Assembly (NCBI RefSeq): GCF_900059565.1
Contig: NZ_FIZW01000002.1
Span: forward strand, 434,001-498,000
Length of the DNA: 64,000 nt
Direction of reading: 5' to 3'
DNA from: Murdochiella massiliensis
GTDB lineage: Bacteria; Bacillota; Clostridia; Tissierellales; Peptoniphilaceae
Part shown: positions 9,294-17,975 of the stretch, piece after piece
Layout of the letters: each line of letters starts with the position of its first letter
Position numbering within the stretch: the stretch's first letter is position 1
Program-made: the position numbers and the translations under genes
Notes under the pieces: model-generated
Seen by the model: the letters and a program-made list of their open reading frames with translations, nothing else
What the model was told of the DNA's origin: nothing
Database searches by the model: none

Positions 9294-9466
9294 GCCGGCC
9301 GTAGGCCGGCTCCTTATGAGCGCTGCGGGCAGATTACGGCGGCTTTCCCCGCTTTTGCGTTTTACCGCCGTAATCCAGCTACTGGATTTACGGCGGCTTT
9401 TCACACTTTTTCGTTTTATAGCCGTAATTATCCCGCCCGCTTTACGGCAGCTTTCTGCGCTAAAGA
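9294..9466. repeat. Cluster of palindromic repeats
   Basis: Four or five hairpins in 170 bp of non-coding DNA. 9294-9310: GCCGGCC, loop GTA, GGCCGGC. 9333-9374: ATTACGGCGG ... CCGCCGTAAT, a perfect 10-bp inverted pair 22 bp apart. 9373-9387: ATCCAG, loop CTA, CTGGAT. 9388-9427: TTACGGC ... GCCGTAA. 9441-9466: CTTTA..GCAG / CTGC..TAAAG. The 9333 and 9388 units share the inner sequence CGGCTTTnC and CGTTTTA, so they are copies of one element. No open reading frame uses this stretch convincingly. Confidence 0.75.
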
Positions 9467-9486
9467 GAAAACAGTAATTTTCTATA

Positions 9487-9529
9487 ATTACCAGTTAGCA
9501 ATAACCAGTAAGCGTATAACCAGTAAGCG
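9487..9529. repeat. Three tandem 14-bp direct repeats
   Basis: Copies at 9487-9500 (ATTACCAGTTAGCA), 9501-9514 (ATAACCAGTAAGCG) and 9516-9529 (ATAACCAGTAAGCG). The last two are identical. They lie between the palindromes and the 3' end of the ABC transporter ATPase gene. Could be a binding-site array or replication slippage; no function is visible. Confidence 0.75.
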
Positions 9530-9609
9530 CCGACACTAATATCCCTCACCAAGTCATCACTTTTTTACGAGCTAACAGGATCTCTACTTGACGCATACCG
9601 AGTCGCTTG

Positions 9610-10347
9610 TTATTCCTGCTGCTGCACAAATTGCTGTAATGCTTCGCTCTTAGGATGCAAGAAGATCTCCTCCGGTGTGCCGATTTCTTCAATATATCCG
9701 CCACGCAGAAACGCTACCCGATGCGCGATACGACGCGCGAAGGAAATGTCATGCGAAACAACCATCATGGTCATGCCGCCCTTCGCCAGATCTTCGATGA
9801 TGCTGAGCACTTCCCCGACGTTTTGGGGATCCAAGGCGGAGGTGGGCTCATCAAAAAGCAGAACTTCCGGATCCATGGAAAGGGCGCGGGCAATGGCTAC
9901 ACGCTGTTGTTGGCCGCCCGAAAGCTGTGCGGGTTTGGCTCGATCATAATCTGCCATGCCCACGCGTCGGAGATTGTTCATTGCCACATCGCGTGCTTCC
10001 TGTTTTTCACGCCCCAACACCTTCACCTGAGCGAGCGTGCAATTTTCCAGTACACTCAGATTGCGAAAGAGATTGAACTGTTGAAATACCATGCCTACCT
10101 TTGCATGATAGCGTAGCAGATCGAACTTGGGCGCTAAAATGGACTGGTCATGAAACAGAATCTCCCCCGCCGTCGGCTCCTCCAGCAGATTAATACAACG
10201 CAGGAAAGTGGATTTTCCTGCACCGGACGGTCCGATGAGGGAAACCACTTCTCCCGGATGCAACGTGAGTGAAATATCTTTCAGCACCGTTTCGGCGCCA
10301 AATGTTTTTTCCAAATGGTTAATCGTAAGAATCGCCTGTTTTTCCAT
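9610..10347 (-). CDS. Amino acid ABC transporter, ATP-binding protein (probably lysine)
   Basis: Cytoplasmic ATPase of a polar amino acid uptake system (GlnQ/HisP family), 245 residues from the chosen ATG. Walker A is GPSGAGKST, the Q-loop lies in [11 protein letters not shown], the signature is LSGGQQQR, Walker B is [12 protein letters not shown], and the switch histidine is in VVSHDISFA. The start at 10347 has GGAGG upstream; a longer reading frame to 10386 would run into the permease gene. It begins one base after the permease stop codon, so the two form an operon. The lysine riboswitch upstream makes lysine the likely substrate. Confidence 0.92.
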   Translation of the reverse strand: MEKQAILTINHLEKTFGAETVLKDISLTLHPGEVVSLIGPSGAGKSTFLRCINLLEEPTAGEILFHDQSILAPKFDLLRYHAKVGMVFQQFNLFRNLSVLENCTLAQVKVLGREKQEARDVAMNNLRRVGMADYDRAKPAQLSGGQQQRVAIARALSMDPEVLLFDEPTSALDPQNVGEVLSIIEDLAKGGMTMMVVSHDISFARRIAHRVAFLRGGYIEEIGTPEEIFLHPKSEALQQFVQQQE

Positions 10348-10348
10348 A

Positions 10349-11911
10349 CTATGCCTCCGTTGCACTCTTAATCGTAAACGGCACATCCGGACTGATCTTC
10401 CGGCTCAGCGCTCGAATCACAAAGTTGGCTAAACGTGTCAGAACAAAGTAGATGAGGGCCACAATGAAGTACGCCTGGAAAATCTGGAATGTCGATCCCG
10501 CAACGCTTTTTGTCACAAAGAACAGCTCTGTTACGGAAATTACATTTAAAACCGACGTGTCTTTAATGTTTACAACCAGCTCATTGCCGATGGACGGCAG
10601 AATTGCTCGCATCGCCTGGGGCAAAATAATATGCGTCATCATCTGTCCGTGGCGAAGACCGATAGCCTGCGCCGCTTCAAATTGACCGCTATCCACGGCA
10701 TCAATACCGCCACGAATCGTCTCAGCAAGATAGGCCCCGGTGTTGATCGAAACAATGATACATGCCGCAAAGAGCGGATCCATATCGAGGTGGAAAAACT
10801 GCTTGCTGCCGTAGAAAATCAGCATGGCCTGGACAATCATCGGCGTGGAGCGAAAAACCTCAACATAGGCCGTCCCCAAAAGTTGAAACAAGCGAATCAG
10901 CACTTTTTTCATGCCCGTTTTCTTTTTCGTCGGAATGGTACGAATCACTTGAACGATAAAGCCGATGCCGAGGCCAAATGCCGTGCCCAAGAAGGAGATC
11001 AGAAGCGTCACGCCCGTACCGCGCAGAAAAAGGGAAGAATAGGTATCCCAAATGGCACGCACCTCATCAAGAAAAGAGGTACTGTCGTTTTCACCGCGAT
11101 TCTGTAGGGTGACCATCGCATCCATGGCCTGTTGGCGTTCTTCTTCCGGTATTTCCGCAAGAATATGGTTGATTTGCTCTTTTAAGGGATCTCCCTTGCG
11201 CACGCCCACCGCAATGGTGGTGTTTTCGGGATCCGCAACAAAGCCCTTCTCCGGAGCAAAAACAACCGTGGCTAAGCCCGGGTTCGCCATAACCGCCGCT
11301 AATGCGCCCGGCCGTTCGGAGACGTACCCGTCAATAGATCCAGCATTCAGTGCCGTAATCATCGTGGAAAACGTATCAAGCGGTGCCTGTTTGGCCACGC
11401 CTTCGATCTGATCGATCACCTCGTAGTGAAAGGTGTTAAGCTGTCCGGTAATCTTTGCGCCGGCAAAATCACTCAAGCTCTCAGCATGCGCAAACTTGCC
11501 ATCTTTCTGCACTACCATCACCAAATCCGAAGCATAGTACTGTTCGGTAAAGTCCACTTCTTTCTTGCGTTCCGGCGTCGGGCTCATGCCGGCGATGATG
11601 GCGTCAATCTTTCCCGACGTTAGGGCCGGTGGCAGACCGTCCCATTCAATCTTGCGAATCACCAGCGTTTTTCCAAGTCCTTCCGCAAGACGTTTCGCCA
11701 TCCATACGTCATAGCCGTTGGCATACTCGCCCGGACTGTTTTCCACCGGAACCGCCCCATCGGCATCGGTCGTTTGCGACCAGTTAAACGGTGCATAATT
11801 GACTTCCATGCCCACGATGAGTGTTTCGGTTTCTCCGCTTGCCCTCACCGGAAGGGGCAGAAGCAAACAAAGCACCAATAACAACAAGCCCCATTTCTTT
11901 CTTACCTTCAT
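10349..11911 (-). CDS. Fused substrate-binding/permease protein of an amino acid ABC transporter (probably lysine)
   Basis: A 520-residue two-domain protein. Residues 1-25 form a signal peptide (KKWGLLLLVLCLLLPLPVRA). Residues about 30-265 are a family 3 solute-binding domain (VGMEVNYAPFNW, GYDVWMAKRLAE, IIAGMSPTPERKKEVDFT). Residues about 285-510 are a BPD permease with several membrane segments and the EAA-like loop EAAQAIGLRHGQMMTHIILP that contacts the ATPase. Such fusions are known in Gram-positive bacteria; the binding domain is tethered to its own channel. A lysine riboswitch and terminator lie in the leader, so import is probably shut off when lysine is plentiful. Confidence 0.92.
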   Translation of the reverse strand: MKVRKKWGLLLLVLCLLLPLPVRASGETETLIVGMEVNYAPFNWSQTTDADGAVPVENSPGEYANGYDVWMAKRLAEGLGKTLVIRKIEWDGLPPALTSGKIDAIIAGMSPTPERKKEVDFTEQYYASDLVMVVQKDGKFAHAESLSDFAGAKITGQLNTFHYEVIDQIEGVAKQAPLDTFSTMITALNAGSIDGYVSERPGALAAVMANPGLATVVFAPEKGFVADPENTTIAVGVRKGDPLKEQINHILAEIPEEERQQAMDAMVTLQNRGENDSTSFLDEVRAIWDTYSSLFLRGTGVTLLISFLGTAFGLGIGFIVQVIRTIPTKKKTGMKKVLIRLFQLLGTAYVEVFRSTPMIVQAMLIFYGSKQFFHLDMDPLFAACIIVSINTGAYLAETIRGGIDAVDSGQFEAAQAIGLRHGQMMTHIILPQAMRAILPSIGNELVVNIKDTSVLNVISVTELFFVTKSVAGSTFQIFQAYFIVALIYFVLTRLANFVIRALSRKISPDVPFTIKSATEA

Positions 11912-11962
11912 GATCTCCTCCTTCTGTCGTTTTCTGCTCTCCCTCGACAGCCATTAGGATCC

Positions 11963-11994
11963 GAAAAGAAAAAAGAGAAGGCTGCGCCTTCTCT
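11963..11994 (-). terminator. Riboswitch-controlled terminator
   Basis: Minus strand: stem GAGAAGGC, loop GCA, GCCTTCTC, then a run of U with one C. It sits between the lysine riboswitch and the transporter start codon, as expected for the expression platform. Confidence 0.85.
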
Positions 11995-12004
11995 CCACAT
12001 CTCG

Positions 12005-12172
12005 AATCCGATAGCGCACCACCGTTTCTTCGGTGACAGTGCGACACCTGTTTGGTGCCACCCCAACGACGTCACGTGTCCGTTTCGTCATTTCGGCGAG
12101 ATTGCCTTTCTCTTCCTTCCCCGGCTACCGCCTCCGGAAAATACTCATCGCTCCCGCGCCTCTACCTCCTTG
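12005..12172 (-). promoter_or_regulatory. Lysine riboswitch (L box)
   Basis: On the minus strand the 5' part reads AGGTAGAGGCGCGGGAGC then GATGAGTA, the conserved L-box core. Further on are CTCGCCGAAATGACGAAAC and a GGTGGCACC / GGTGTC segment. The 3' end GTGCGCTATC closes the basal stem with GGTAG at the 5' end. It is followed by an intrinsic terminator and the amino acid transporter genes. No T-box motif (AGGGTGGNACCGCG) is present in the right place. Confidence 0.88.
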
Positions 12173-12199
12173 TTTTGTTAAGGAGTTCAATTTCGTACC

Positions 12200-12228
12200 A
12201 GTATAGCGGTCCATTTATCGTTTGTCAA
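12200..12228 (-). promoter_or_regulatory. Predicted promoter of the lysine transporter operon
   Basis: Minus strand: -35 TTGACA (consensus), 17-bp spacer, -10 TATACT. About 25 bp upstream of the riboswitch. Confidence 0.85.
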
Positions 12229-12368
12229 ATACTTGCTTTTTTGTTGCATAATCCGATGATTCACCGTTGACATTCCTCTCTTCATCGTTCCTGCGTATTC
12301 GTCTTTTTGTTTCCTTCTCGTATAACAAAAGTTACGATAGGCATTTTCTGTGCGGACGTTATGGCTTT

Positions 12369-12377
12369 TGCTATACT
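12369..12377 (+). promoter_or_regulatory. Predicted extended -10 promoter of fbp
   Basis: TGC followed directly by TATACT, an extended -10 element, about 90 bp before the fbp start. No good -35 hexamer is seen at 17 bp. Confidence 0.5.
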
Positions 12378-12466
12378 TTGAATAGAAGAAATCGTTCCTG
12401 TTATTTCCTTTCCGGTTTTGTTCGGAATGCGAGCACGGAAAGAGATCATCATGAGAAAGGAGCCTT

Positions 12467-14443
12467 GTGTTGAAGCAGGATATGCTTATGCGCATACTGG
12501 CCAAGCAGTTTCCGAACCGTCGAGCGGCGATGGGCGAAATTATTCGGTTAAAGACGGAAATGCTGTTGCCGAAAGGAACGGAATACTTTTTCAGTGACGT
12601 ACACGGCGAAGATCGCGCATTTATTCATCTATTGCGTTCCGCATCGGGCAATATTCGCCGAAAGGTACGAGATGTCTACCGCACACGCCTTTCGGAAGAC
12701 GACCAGAATGAAATTGCGGAAATGATTTACTATCCCGAGCTGACCTTGCAAAAAAAGATTGATCGTCTGGATGATGAGCGTTGGGTGCGAAAAATTATTT
12801 TGGAGCTGATTGAAGTGGCGCGCTTTATCGCCTCCAAATATCCGCGTGAACAAATCCGGCGGAAACTGCCGGAGGAATATAAAACGCTTATCGGAGAACT
12901 TCTCGAAATTAACGACGGTGAAATTGACCGTCGCAACTATTACTATTCCCTCATTGATGCGATCATTGAGGAACAGGACGCTTACGATTTTCTTTGTGCC
13001 CTTTCCTATACCATTCAGCGCATCTGCGTCAATCACATCCACATCGTCGGCGATATTTTTGACCGCGGCCCCGGTCCGGATAAAATCATTGAGGAGCTCA
13101 TCGCTTTTCGAAACGTCGATATTCAGTGGGGCAACCATGATGTCGTCTGGATGGGCGCGCAATTGGGGAATGAAACCTGCATGATGGCTGTCCTGCGCAA
13201 CGCCATCAAATACAACACCTTTGATGTTTTGGAGGATGGCTATGGCATCCATCTGCGTGCGTTAAACGACTTTGCGATGAATGTGTACGGCGATGATCCC
13301 TGCACCTATTTTCAACCGAAGATTTTTGATGAAAACGTCTATAATATCTGGTCCATTGAACGTGCGGCGCAAATGCACAAGGCAGTGGCTATTTTAGAGA
13401 ACAAACTGGAAGGCCAACTCCTTGAACGCCATCCCGAGTATGGCATGAATGAGCGCATCGTTTTGAAAAAAGTAGACTGGAAGACGATGGAATACATCGA
13501 CACCGATGGCACACGCTATCCTCTTCGCGACACCAACTTCCCCACCGTAGATCCGGAAGATCCTCTCAAACTCACCAAAGAGGAAGAGGATCTGGTCTTT
13601 AATCTGCGCGCTTCCTTCGTGCACAGCGAGCGCTTGGCGCGTCATATCGGTTTTCTCTTTCAAAAAGGGTCCAGCTACCGATGCTACAACGGCAATTTGC
13701 TCTATCACGGCTGCCTTCCGTTAAAAGAAGATGCCACATTTGATTCGCTCGTCATTGACGAACATCCGTATGCAGGAAAAGAATTGATGGATTACGTCGA
13801 TTACATGATGACTACGGCCTATTATGGCGAAAAAGACGCAAAAAAAACAAAGAGCGCGATTGATTTCACCTGGTATCTCTGGTGCGGCCCGAAAAGCCCG
13901 ATGTTCGGTAAGAGTAAAATGGCAACTTTCGAAAATTACTTTGTCGGGGACAAGACACTGGGAAAAGAAAAGATGAATCCCTATTATTCCCTCTGTGATA
14001 ATGAAGCCGTTGCGGATTATCTGTTGGAAGCGTTCGATATGAAACAGCCGCATGCCCACATCATCAACGGCCATGTCCCGGTAAAAAGCAAAGAAGGACA
14101 AAGCCCGAAAAAAGCAAACAACAAACTCTTCGTCATCGACGGTGGCATTGCCAAATCCTATCATTCCAAAACCGGCATCGCCGGCTATACGTTGATCTTC
14201 AACTCGCACCATATTGCTCTGGCCGAGCATCAGGATTTCGATGGGCTGACCAACGGTCTTGAAACATACTCTCCCCATGTCGAAACGGTGGATCGCTATG
14301 AACGCCGTTTCCTCATCGGTGACACCGATAAAGGAAAAGCCGATCAAAAGATGATTGATCATTTGCATGAGCTCATTCGCGCATATAAACGCGGAGAAAT
14401 AAAAGAGAGTTTGCCATATGCAAGGGACATGCATCGCTATTGA
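12467..14443 (+). CDS. fbp: Fructose-1,6-bisphosphatase class III
   Basis: Converts fructose 1,6-bisphosphate to fructose 6-phosphate in gluconeogenesis. The 658-residue length and Firmicutes-type sequence match class III (FBPase_2, calcineurin-like fold). The metallophosphatase motifs are clear: FFSDVHGEDRAF (D-x-H), VGDIFDRGPGPDKI (GDxxDRG) and VDIQWGNHDVVWMG (GNHD), with HIINGHVPVKSKEGQSP near the C-terminus. The start is probably the GTG at 12467, behind AAAGGAG; a TTG one codon on is possible. It is monocistronic, with a promoter near 12370 and a terminator at 14468. Confidence 0.95.
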   Translation: MLKQDMLMRILAKQFPNRRAAMGEIIRLKTEMLLPKGTEYFFSDVHGEDRAFIHLLRSASGNIRRKVRDVYRTRLSEDDQNEIAEMIYYPELTLQKKIDRLDDERWVRKIILELIEVARFIASKYPREQIRRKLPEEYKTLIGELLEINDGEIDRRNYYYSLIDAIIEEQDAYDFLCALSYTIQRICVNHIHIVGDIFDRGPGPDKIIEELIAFRNVDIQWGNHDVVWMGAQLGNETCMMAVLRNAIKYNTFDVLEDGYGIHLRALNDFAMNVYGDDPCTYFQPKIFDENVYNIWSIERAAQMHKAVAILENKLEGQLLERHPEYGMNERIVLKKVDWKTMEYIDTDGTRYPLRDTNFPTVDPEDPLKLTKEEEDLVFNLRASFVHSERLARHIGFLFQKGSSYRCYNGNLLYHGCLPLKEDATFDSLVIDEHPYAGKELMDYVDYMMTTAYYGEKDAKKTKSAIDFTWYLWCGPKSPMFGKSKMATFENYFVGDKTLGKEKMNPYYSLCDNEAVADYLLEAFDMKQPHAHIINGHVPVKSKEGQSPKKANNKLFVIDGGIAKSYHSKTGIAGYTLIFNSHHIALAEHQDFDGLTNGLETYSPHVETVDRYERRFLIGDTDKGKADQKMIDHLHELIRAYKRGEIKESLPYARDMHRY

Positions 14444-14467
14444 TGATGAGTAATTTTTTTTAAAGAT

Positions 14468-14525
14468 TACGCCTCCTTAAGTAAGGACTCGCATTATTTC
14501 TTACTTAAAGAGGCGTACGTTTTTT
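14468..14525 (+). terminator. Intrinsic terminator after fbp
   Basis: Arms TACGCCTC...TTAAGTAAG and CTTACTTAA...GAGGCGTA, then CG and six T. The T-run overlaps the 3' end of the convergent cysteine desulfidase-like gene. It may also stop minus-strand transcripts, though the U-run on that side is poor. Confidence 0.8.
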
Positions 14526-15825
14526 ACTCTTGATCCATCATAAGGCTGAGAACTTGACGATCTGTTTCTCGCATCCCAATTGCGGCAACCTTTCCCATAG
14601 TAAGAATCGTTTCTTCAATATTCTCTTTCGTCAATCCATCTCCCGGCTGAAAAGCATTGCCTTTTAAACTCATTTCCAACGCCGTCAGAGCGCTCTCCAG
14701 CGCTGTAGCTATTTTTGCTGCACAGGATGATTTTGCACCATCGCATATCATCCCACCTGAGGTACATATCGTGTTTGTAATTGTATCCGAGATGACTTGA
14801 TAAAGATCCATCTTCCTTGGATATAGCTTCAAAATCATATAAGCAATGCCACAAGCAGCACCGGCTGCAGCGCTAACTGCTCCGCAAAAGGCTGAAAGAT
14901 TGCCTATATATTTTTTTTGATGAATCGCTATCAAGTTTGCTAATGCTAAGGCTCTTAAACGCAGTTCCTCATCAGCCCCCAATTCTTTAGCATAAATAAT
15001 GATAGGCAAGGAAACTGTGATTCCTTGATTTCCTGATCCTGAATTGATAACAACAGGCAAACTACACCCTGCCATGCGAGCATCGGACCCCGCAGCAGCA
15101 TACGCTCGTGCTTGCAGATTAACGGAAATAGGCACTTGCCGTTCCATTAATGTTTTCCCTATACTAGCGCCCCATTTTTTGGATAGACCTTCTTCTGCAA
15201 TCCTGCTATTATAATCGATTTGTTTATTGAGTGCCGCTGCCAAATCCGATTGTTGTGCCTCTTCAGTAAATTCAATAATATTACGAAGATTCAACAACTG
15301 CCTTTTGTCTTGAGCTTGGCTACGCTCTAATAGATCACCTTCGTCTTGATAAATCACTTCTTCATTTTTAGTAATCCGAGAAATATGATTGTGCCTATCC
15401 TTAATTTCTACTTGTGCGCTATCTTTGCCAGACACGACTTTAGCAGAAACATAAAGAATGGCCTCATTTTCAACGACTTGACAAGAGCAAAACCCTTCGG
15501 CTAATAGTTCTTTCGTCATATCTTGTTGTGCAGGGGTAATGGCATGTAAAACATCTAGGTCCGCATTTGCATCACCTCCTACAATTCCAAGGATGGCGGC
15601 AACCTCTATTCCCTTTAAACCGCCAGAGTTAGGAACCGTTACCGATTTTACATTTTTAATGATATTACCAGAGCAACCAATGATGCACTTGTCAGGCACC
15701 CTCCCTAATACGTCTCGCGCTTTTGCTGCAGCAAGCGCGATAGCAATGGGCTCAGTACACCCTGTCGCTATCTTTAATTCCTCTTTTAATATAGAGAGGT
15801 GATTTTTATACAAATGATCATCCAT
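14524..15825 (-). CDS. cyuA: L-cysteine desulfidase / serine dehydratase alpha-like protein (CyuA/YhaM family)
   Basis: A 433-residue protein of the UPF0597 family, whose studied members break L-cysteine to pyruvate, ammonia and sulfide using an iron-sulfur cluster. The N-terminal ATGCTEPIAIALAAAKAR with its cysteine, the GCSGNIIKNVKSVTVPNSGG segment, and the cysteine-rich C-terminal stretch (AFCGAVSAAAGAACGIAYM, then ICTSGGMICDGAKSSCA) fit cluster ligands. Neither the substrate nor the cluster is proven here. A LysR gene is divergently transcribed 88 bp away and may control it. The DNA from here to 20.8 kb looks A+T-richer than its neighbours. Confidence 0.83.
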   Translation of the reverse strand: MDDHLYKNHLSILKEELKIATGCTEPIAIALAAAKARDVLGRVPDKCIIGCSGNIIKNVKSVTVPNSGGLKGIEVAAILGIVGGDANADLDVLHAITPAQQDMTKELLAEGFCSCQVVENEAILYVSAKVVSGKDSAQVEIKDRHNHISRITKNEEVIYQDEGDLLERSQAQDKRQLLNLRNIIEFTEEAQQSDLAAALNKQIDYNSRIAEEGLSKKWGASIGKTLMERQVPISVNLQARAYAAAGSDARMAGCSLPVVINSGSGNQGITVSLPIIIYAKELGADEELRLRALALANLIAIHQKKYIGNLSAFCGAVSAAAGAACGIAYMILKLYPRKMDLYQVISDTITNTICTSGGMICDGAKSSCAAKIATALESALTALEMSLKGNAFQPGDGLTKENIEETILTMGKVAAIGMRETDRQVLSLMMDQE

Positions 15826-15847
15826 GTCCTACCTCCTCCAATACGCG

Positions 15848-15876
15848 TTGCAAAAGGCTAAACGTTGTTCTATACT
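15848..15876 (+). promoter_or_regulatory. Predicted promoter of the LysR gene
   Basis: -35 TTGCAA, 17-bp spacer, -10 TATACT. It is followed by an imperfect inverted repeat (TTCTATA ... TATATTGAA) in the divergent intergenic region, a possible LysR site covering the cyuA promoter. Confidence 0.6.
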
Positions 15877-15913
15877 CGCACTATATTGAATCGGATCAAA
15901 GGGATTGGTTATT

Positions 15914-16873
15914 ATGAATTTGACGAACCTCACATATTTCATTGTCGCAGCGGAAGAGTTAAACTTTTCAAGAGCTGCACGTCGTCTATATATCTCACAG
16001 CAGGCACTAAGCAGTAATATTGCCAAGCTGGAAGATTTCTACCAAGTTCAACTCTTTGACCGTGGTCGCCCCATGACGCTGACTGACGCGGGCAAAGTAC
16101 TGTACCAGGCCGCATTAGATGTAACAGACATCATGGATGAATGTACACGCAGGGTACAAGATATAAAAGAGTTTACCCGCGGTAATCTTTCTGTAGCTAT
16201 CCCAGTTACTCGTGGCACAGTTATGCTTCCACGTCTATTCAGGACCTTTCATCAACTTTATCCGAACGTCACATTTACGGTTTTTGAAGCCCAAACCACT
16301 CCCGATGTTGAAGAAGTTCTTTCCACCGGAAAAGTCGATCTAGCGATAGGGTATATTCCTCAAGATCCAACCAACATAATAAGTGTTCCACTCTATGAAG
16401 AGACCTACGTTCTCGTAGCGCCATACAACTTACTCCGCTCTTCTTTTTCTCCACAAGAGTTAGACCAAATGCAGCATCATCCCGTATCCATGTCCCAATT
16501 TGCAAACCTGCCTTTTATCGCACAAGACGAGGAAACAAAGGGCGGAAAAATATTTAAGAAGCTATGCAAAGAAGCCGAATTCTCACCAAAGGTTATTTTA
16601 ACTTCGGTCAACATTTTAACGCAACTGAATTTATGTTCTGCGGGGCTTGGACTTTGCACTATTCCATCCACATTTGTGACACAGATGAATATCCTTCCGG
16701 GTTTTCCAAGGGAAGTGCTCATAAATTTCGATGCTGTCCCCGGTCTTGTGGTTTTTGAACTGGAGAGTGCTATCGGTACAGCTCCTTTGGCTGTAAGCCG
16801 ACTTCGCACGAAATTGCTCACTCAGGCTGGAAGTGAGTTTATCCGTATAGCACAGGAGCTCTATCAGGAATAA
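15914..16873 (+). CDS. LysR family transcriptional regulator
   Basis: A 319-residue LysR-type regulator. The N-terminal winged helix (LTNLTYFIVAAEELNFSRAARRLYISQQALSS, residues about 2-34) is classical. The rest is a substrate-binding-like effector domain (LSVAIPVTRGTVMLPRLF, then DLAIGYIP). The ATG at 15914 is preferred because AAGGG lies about ten bases upstream; the TTG at 15905 is too close to it. It is divergent from cyuA and ends flush against the UroD-family gene on the other strand. The likely target is cyuA, possibly also the AbgT operon. Confidence 0.9.
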   Translation: MNLTNLTYFIVAAEELNFSRAARRLYISQQALSSNIAKLEDFYQVQLFDRGRPMTLTDAGKVLYQAALDVTDIMDECTRRVQDIKEFTRGNLSVAIPVTRGTVMLPRLFRTFHQLYPNVTFTVFEAQTTPDVEEVLSTGKVDLAIGYIPQDPTNIISVPLYEETYVLVAPYNLLRSSFSPQELDQMQHHPVSMSQFANLPFIAQDEETKGGKIFKKLCKEAEFSPKVILTSVNILTQLNLCSAGLGLCTIPSTFVTQMNILPGFPREVLINFDAVPGLVVFELESAIGTAPLAVSRLRTKLLTQAGSEFIRIAQELYQE

Positions 16874-17902
16874 TTACATCACAATCGCCTGTTCAATCTC
16901 CTCCTTGACTTTCTTGACATAGGAAAGCATTTGACTGTTTAGAGGATACCGAATCACGCATCCTGGCGTTAGAAAAAGACGTTTTCCCTTGCTGACGCGA
17001 CAGCATTCATAAATCTGGTGGCGAATAGCATTATAGTTGCAGTTGGTGATGTCAAATCGCTTCAACCCACCCATAATACATTTGTCAGTTAGGCTTAACG
17101 CCTCATCAATGGTAGGAAGAGTCTCCCAAACATGCCAATTTAACACTTGCACAGGATAATCCTTTACAATATCAAACATAATATCTTCTCCATGACAATG
17201 AAGAGCATTTAGCCATCCGCCGGCCTGATTGGCAGCATTCAAGACTCGAATATCATATGGTTTGCCAAATTCTTGATATTCTTCTACAGATATTTTCTCT
17301 TCTTCATTTGTCATATAATTACTCACTTGGCTTGCCATAAAGATTCCATCAGCGCCCAATTCAATAGCTTTTGCTGTTAAATGTTCTGTTGTTAATGTGA
17401 TGGCTTCTAAAGCTTTTTTCAACTCTTGTCCAAATCCCGAGTGAAGATATTGAGCAAGTTTCCCTCCGCACAATTTGTTTGCTGTCGTTATCGGCGAAAA
17501 AACAGTAAATATTACGGGGACATCGTCACTTTTAACGCTCTCGAGCAACATTTGAAGGTAAAGCAACTCTCTGTGCAAAGCTCCCTTCTCAAGCGAAGTC
17601 TCTGAAAGTTTCGCCCAGTCCTCCCCCTTTTTTATGGGTGAGTCGACCAGCAAAGCACGTCCTCCTTTTTGAACTTCTGAGTAGTCAATAACTGCACCAA
17701 AATCTTCAATGGAATACATTCCGTTATTCATCGTTTTAATAAAATCGACATCATAATCATGATAAAAAGCAATTGTTTTCTGCGTTATTGCTTCGGCATC
17801 ATGATCATATTGCGGCATGTGACTCCACATAGAGTAAGGAATGCGATCTGGCTTCTCACCGTTTATCGTTGCTAAGCAGCGTTCTCGTTTTGTCATTCTC
17901 AT
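16874..17902 (-). CDS. Uroporphyrinogen decarboxylase/MtaA-like family protein
   Basis: A 342-residue (beta/alpha)8-barrel protein of the UroD superfamily, which includes haem enzymes and cobamide-dependent methyltransferases. It starts MRMTKRERCLATINGEKPDR, typical of the methyltransferase-like branch, and has an LHCHGEDIMFD motif where MtaA-like proteins keep a zinc-binding H-x-C; here it reads H-C-H. A later cysteine (FLTPGCVIRYPLN) could complete a metal site. It is probably not haem synthesis, as no haem genes are near. The start at 17902 is set by AAAAGGTG upstream. It is the last gene after abgT and the M24 gene, 73 bp downstream of the latter. Confidence 0.78.
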   Translation of the reverse strand: MRMTKRERCLATINGEKPDRIPYSMWSHMPQYDHDAEAITQKTIAFYHDYDVDFIKTMNNGMYSIEDFGAVIDYSEVQKGGRALLVDSPIKKGEDWAKLSETSLEKGALHRELLYLQMLLESVKSDDVPVIFTVFSPITTANKLCGGKLAQYLHSGFGQELKKALEAITLTTEHLTAKAIELGADGIFMASQVSNYMTNEEEKISVEEYQEFGKPYDIRVLNAANQAGGWLNALHCHGEDIMFDIVKDYPVQVLNWHVWETLPTIDEALSLTDKCIMGGLKRFDITNCNYNAIRHQIYECCRVSKGKRLFLTPGCVIRYPLNSQMLSYVKKVKEEIEQAIVM

Positions 17903-17975
17903 TTTGTTCACCTTTTCTATTCTCCGTATGTTGATTTGTGTCCTTTTTGTATTCCTCACCTGCTGGATATTGTGA

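Noticed and set aside
11963-12172. T-box leader for the amino acid transporter
   Set aside because: The T-box sequence is absent at the expected place and the core matches the lysine riboswitch much better.
12629-14434. Long minus-strand frames inside fbp
   Set aside because: They lie antisense to a full-length conserved enzyme gene and encode no recognisable protein.
16874-17902. Haem-synthesis uroporphyrinogen decarboxylase
   Set aside because: The sequence resembles the methyltransferase-like branch and no other haem genes are near.
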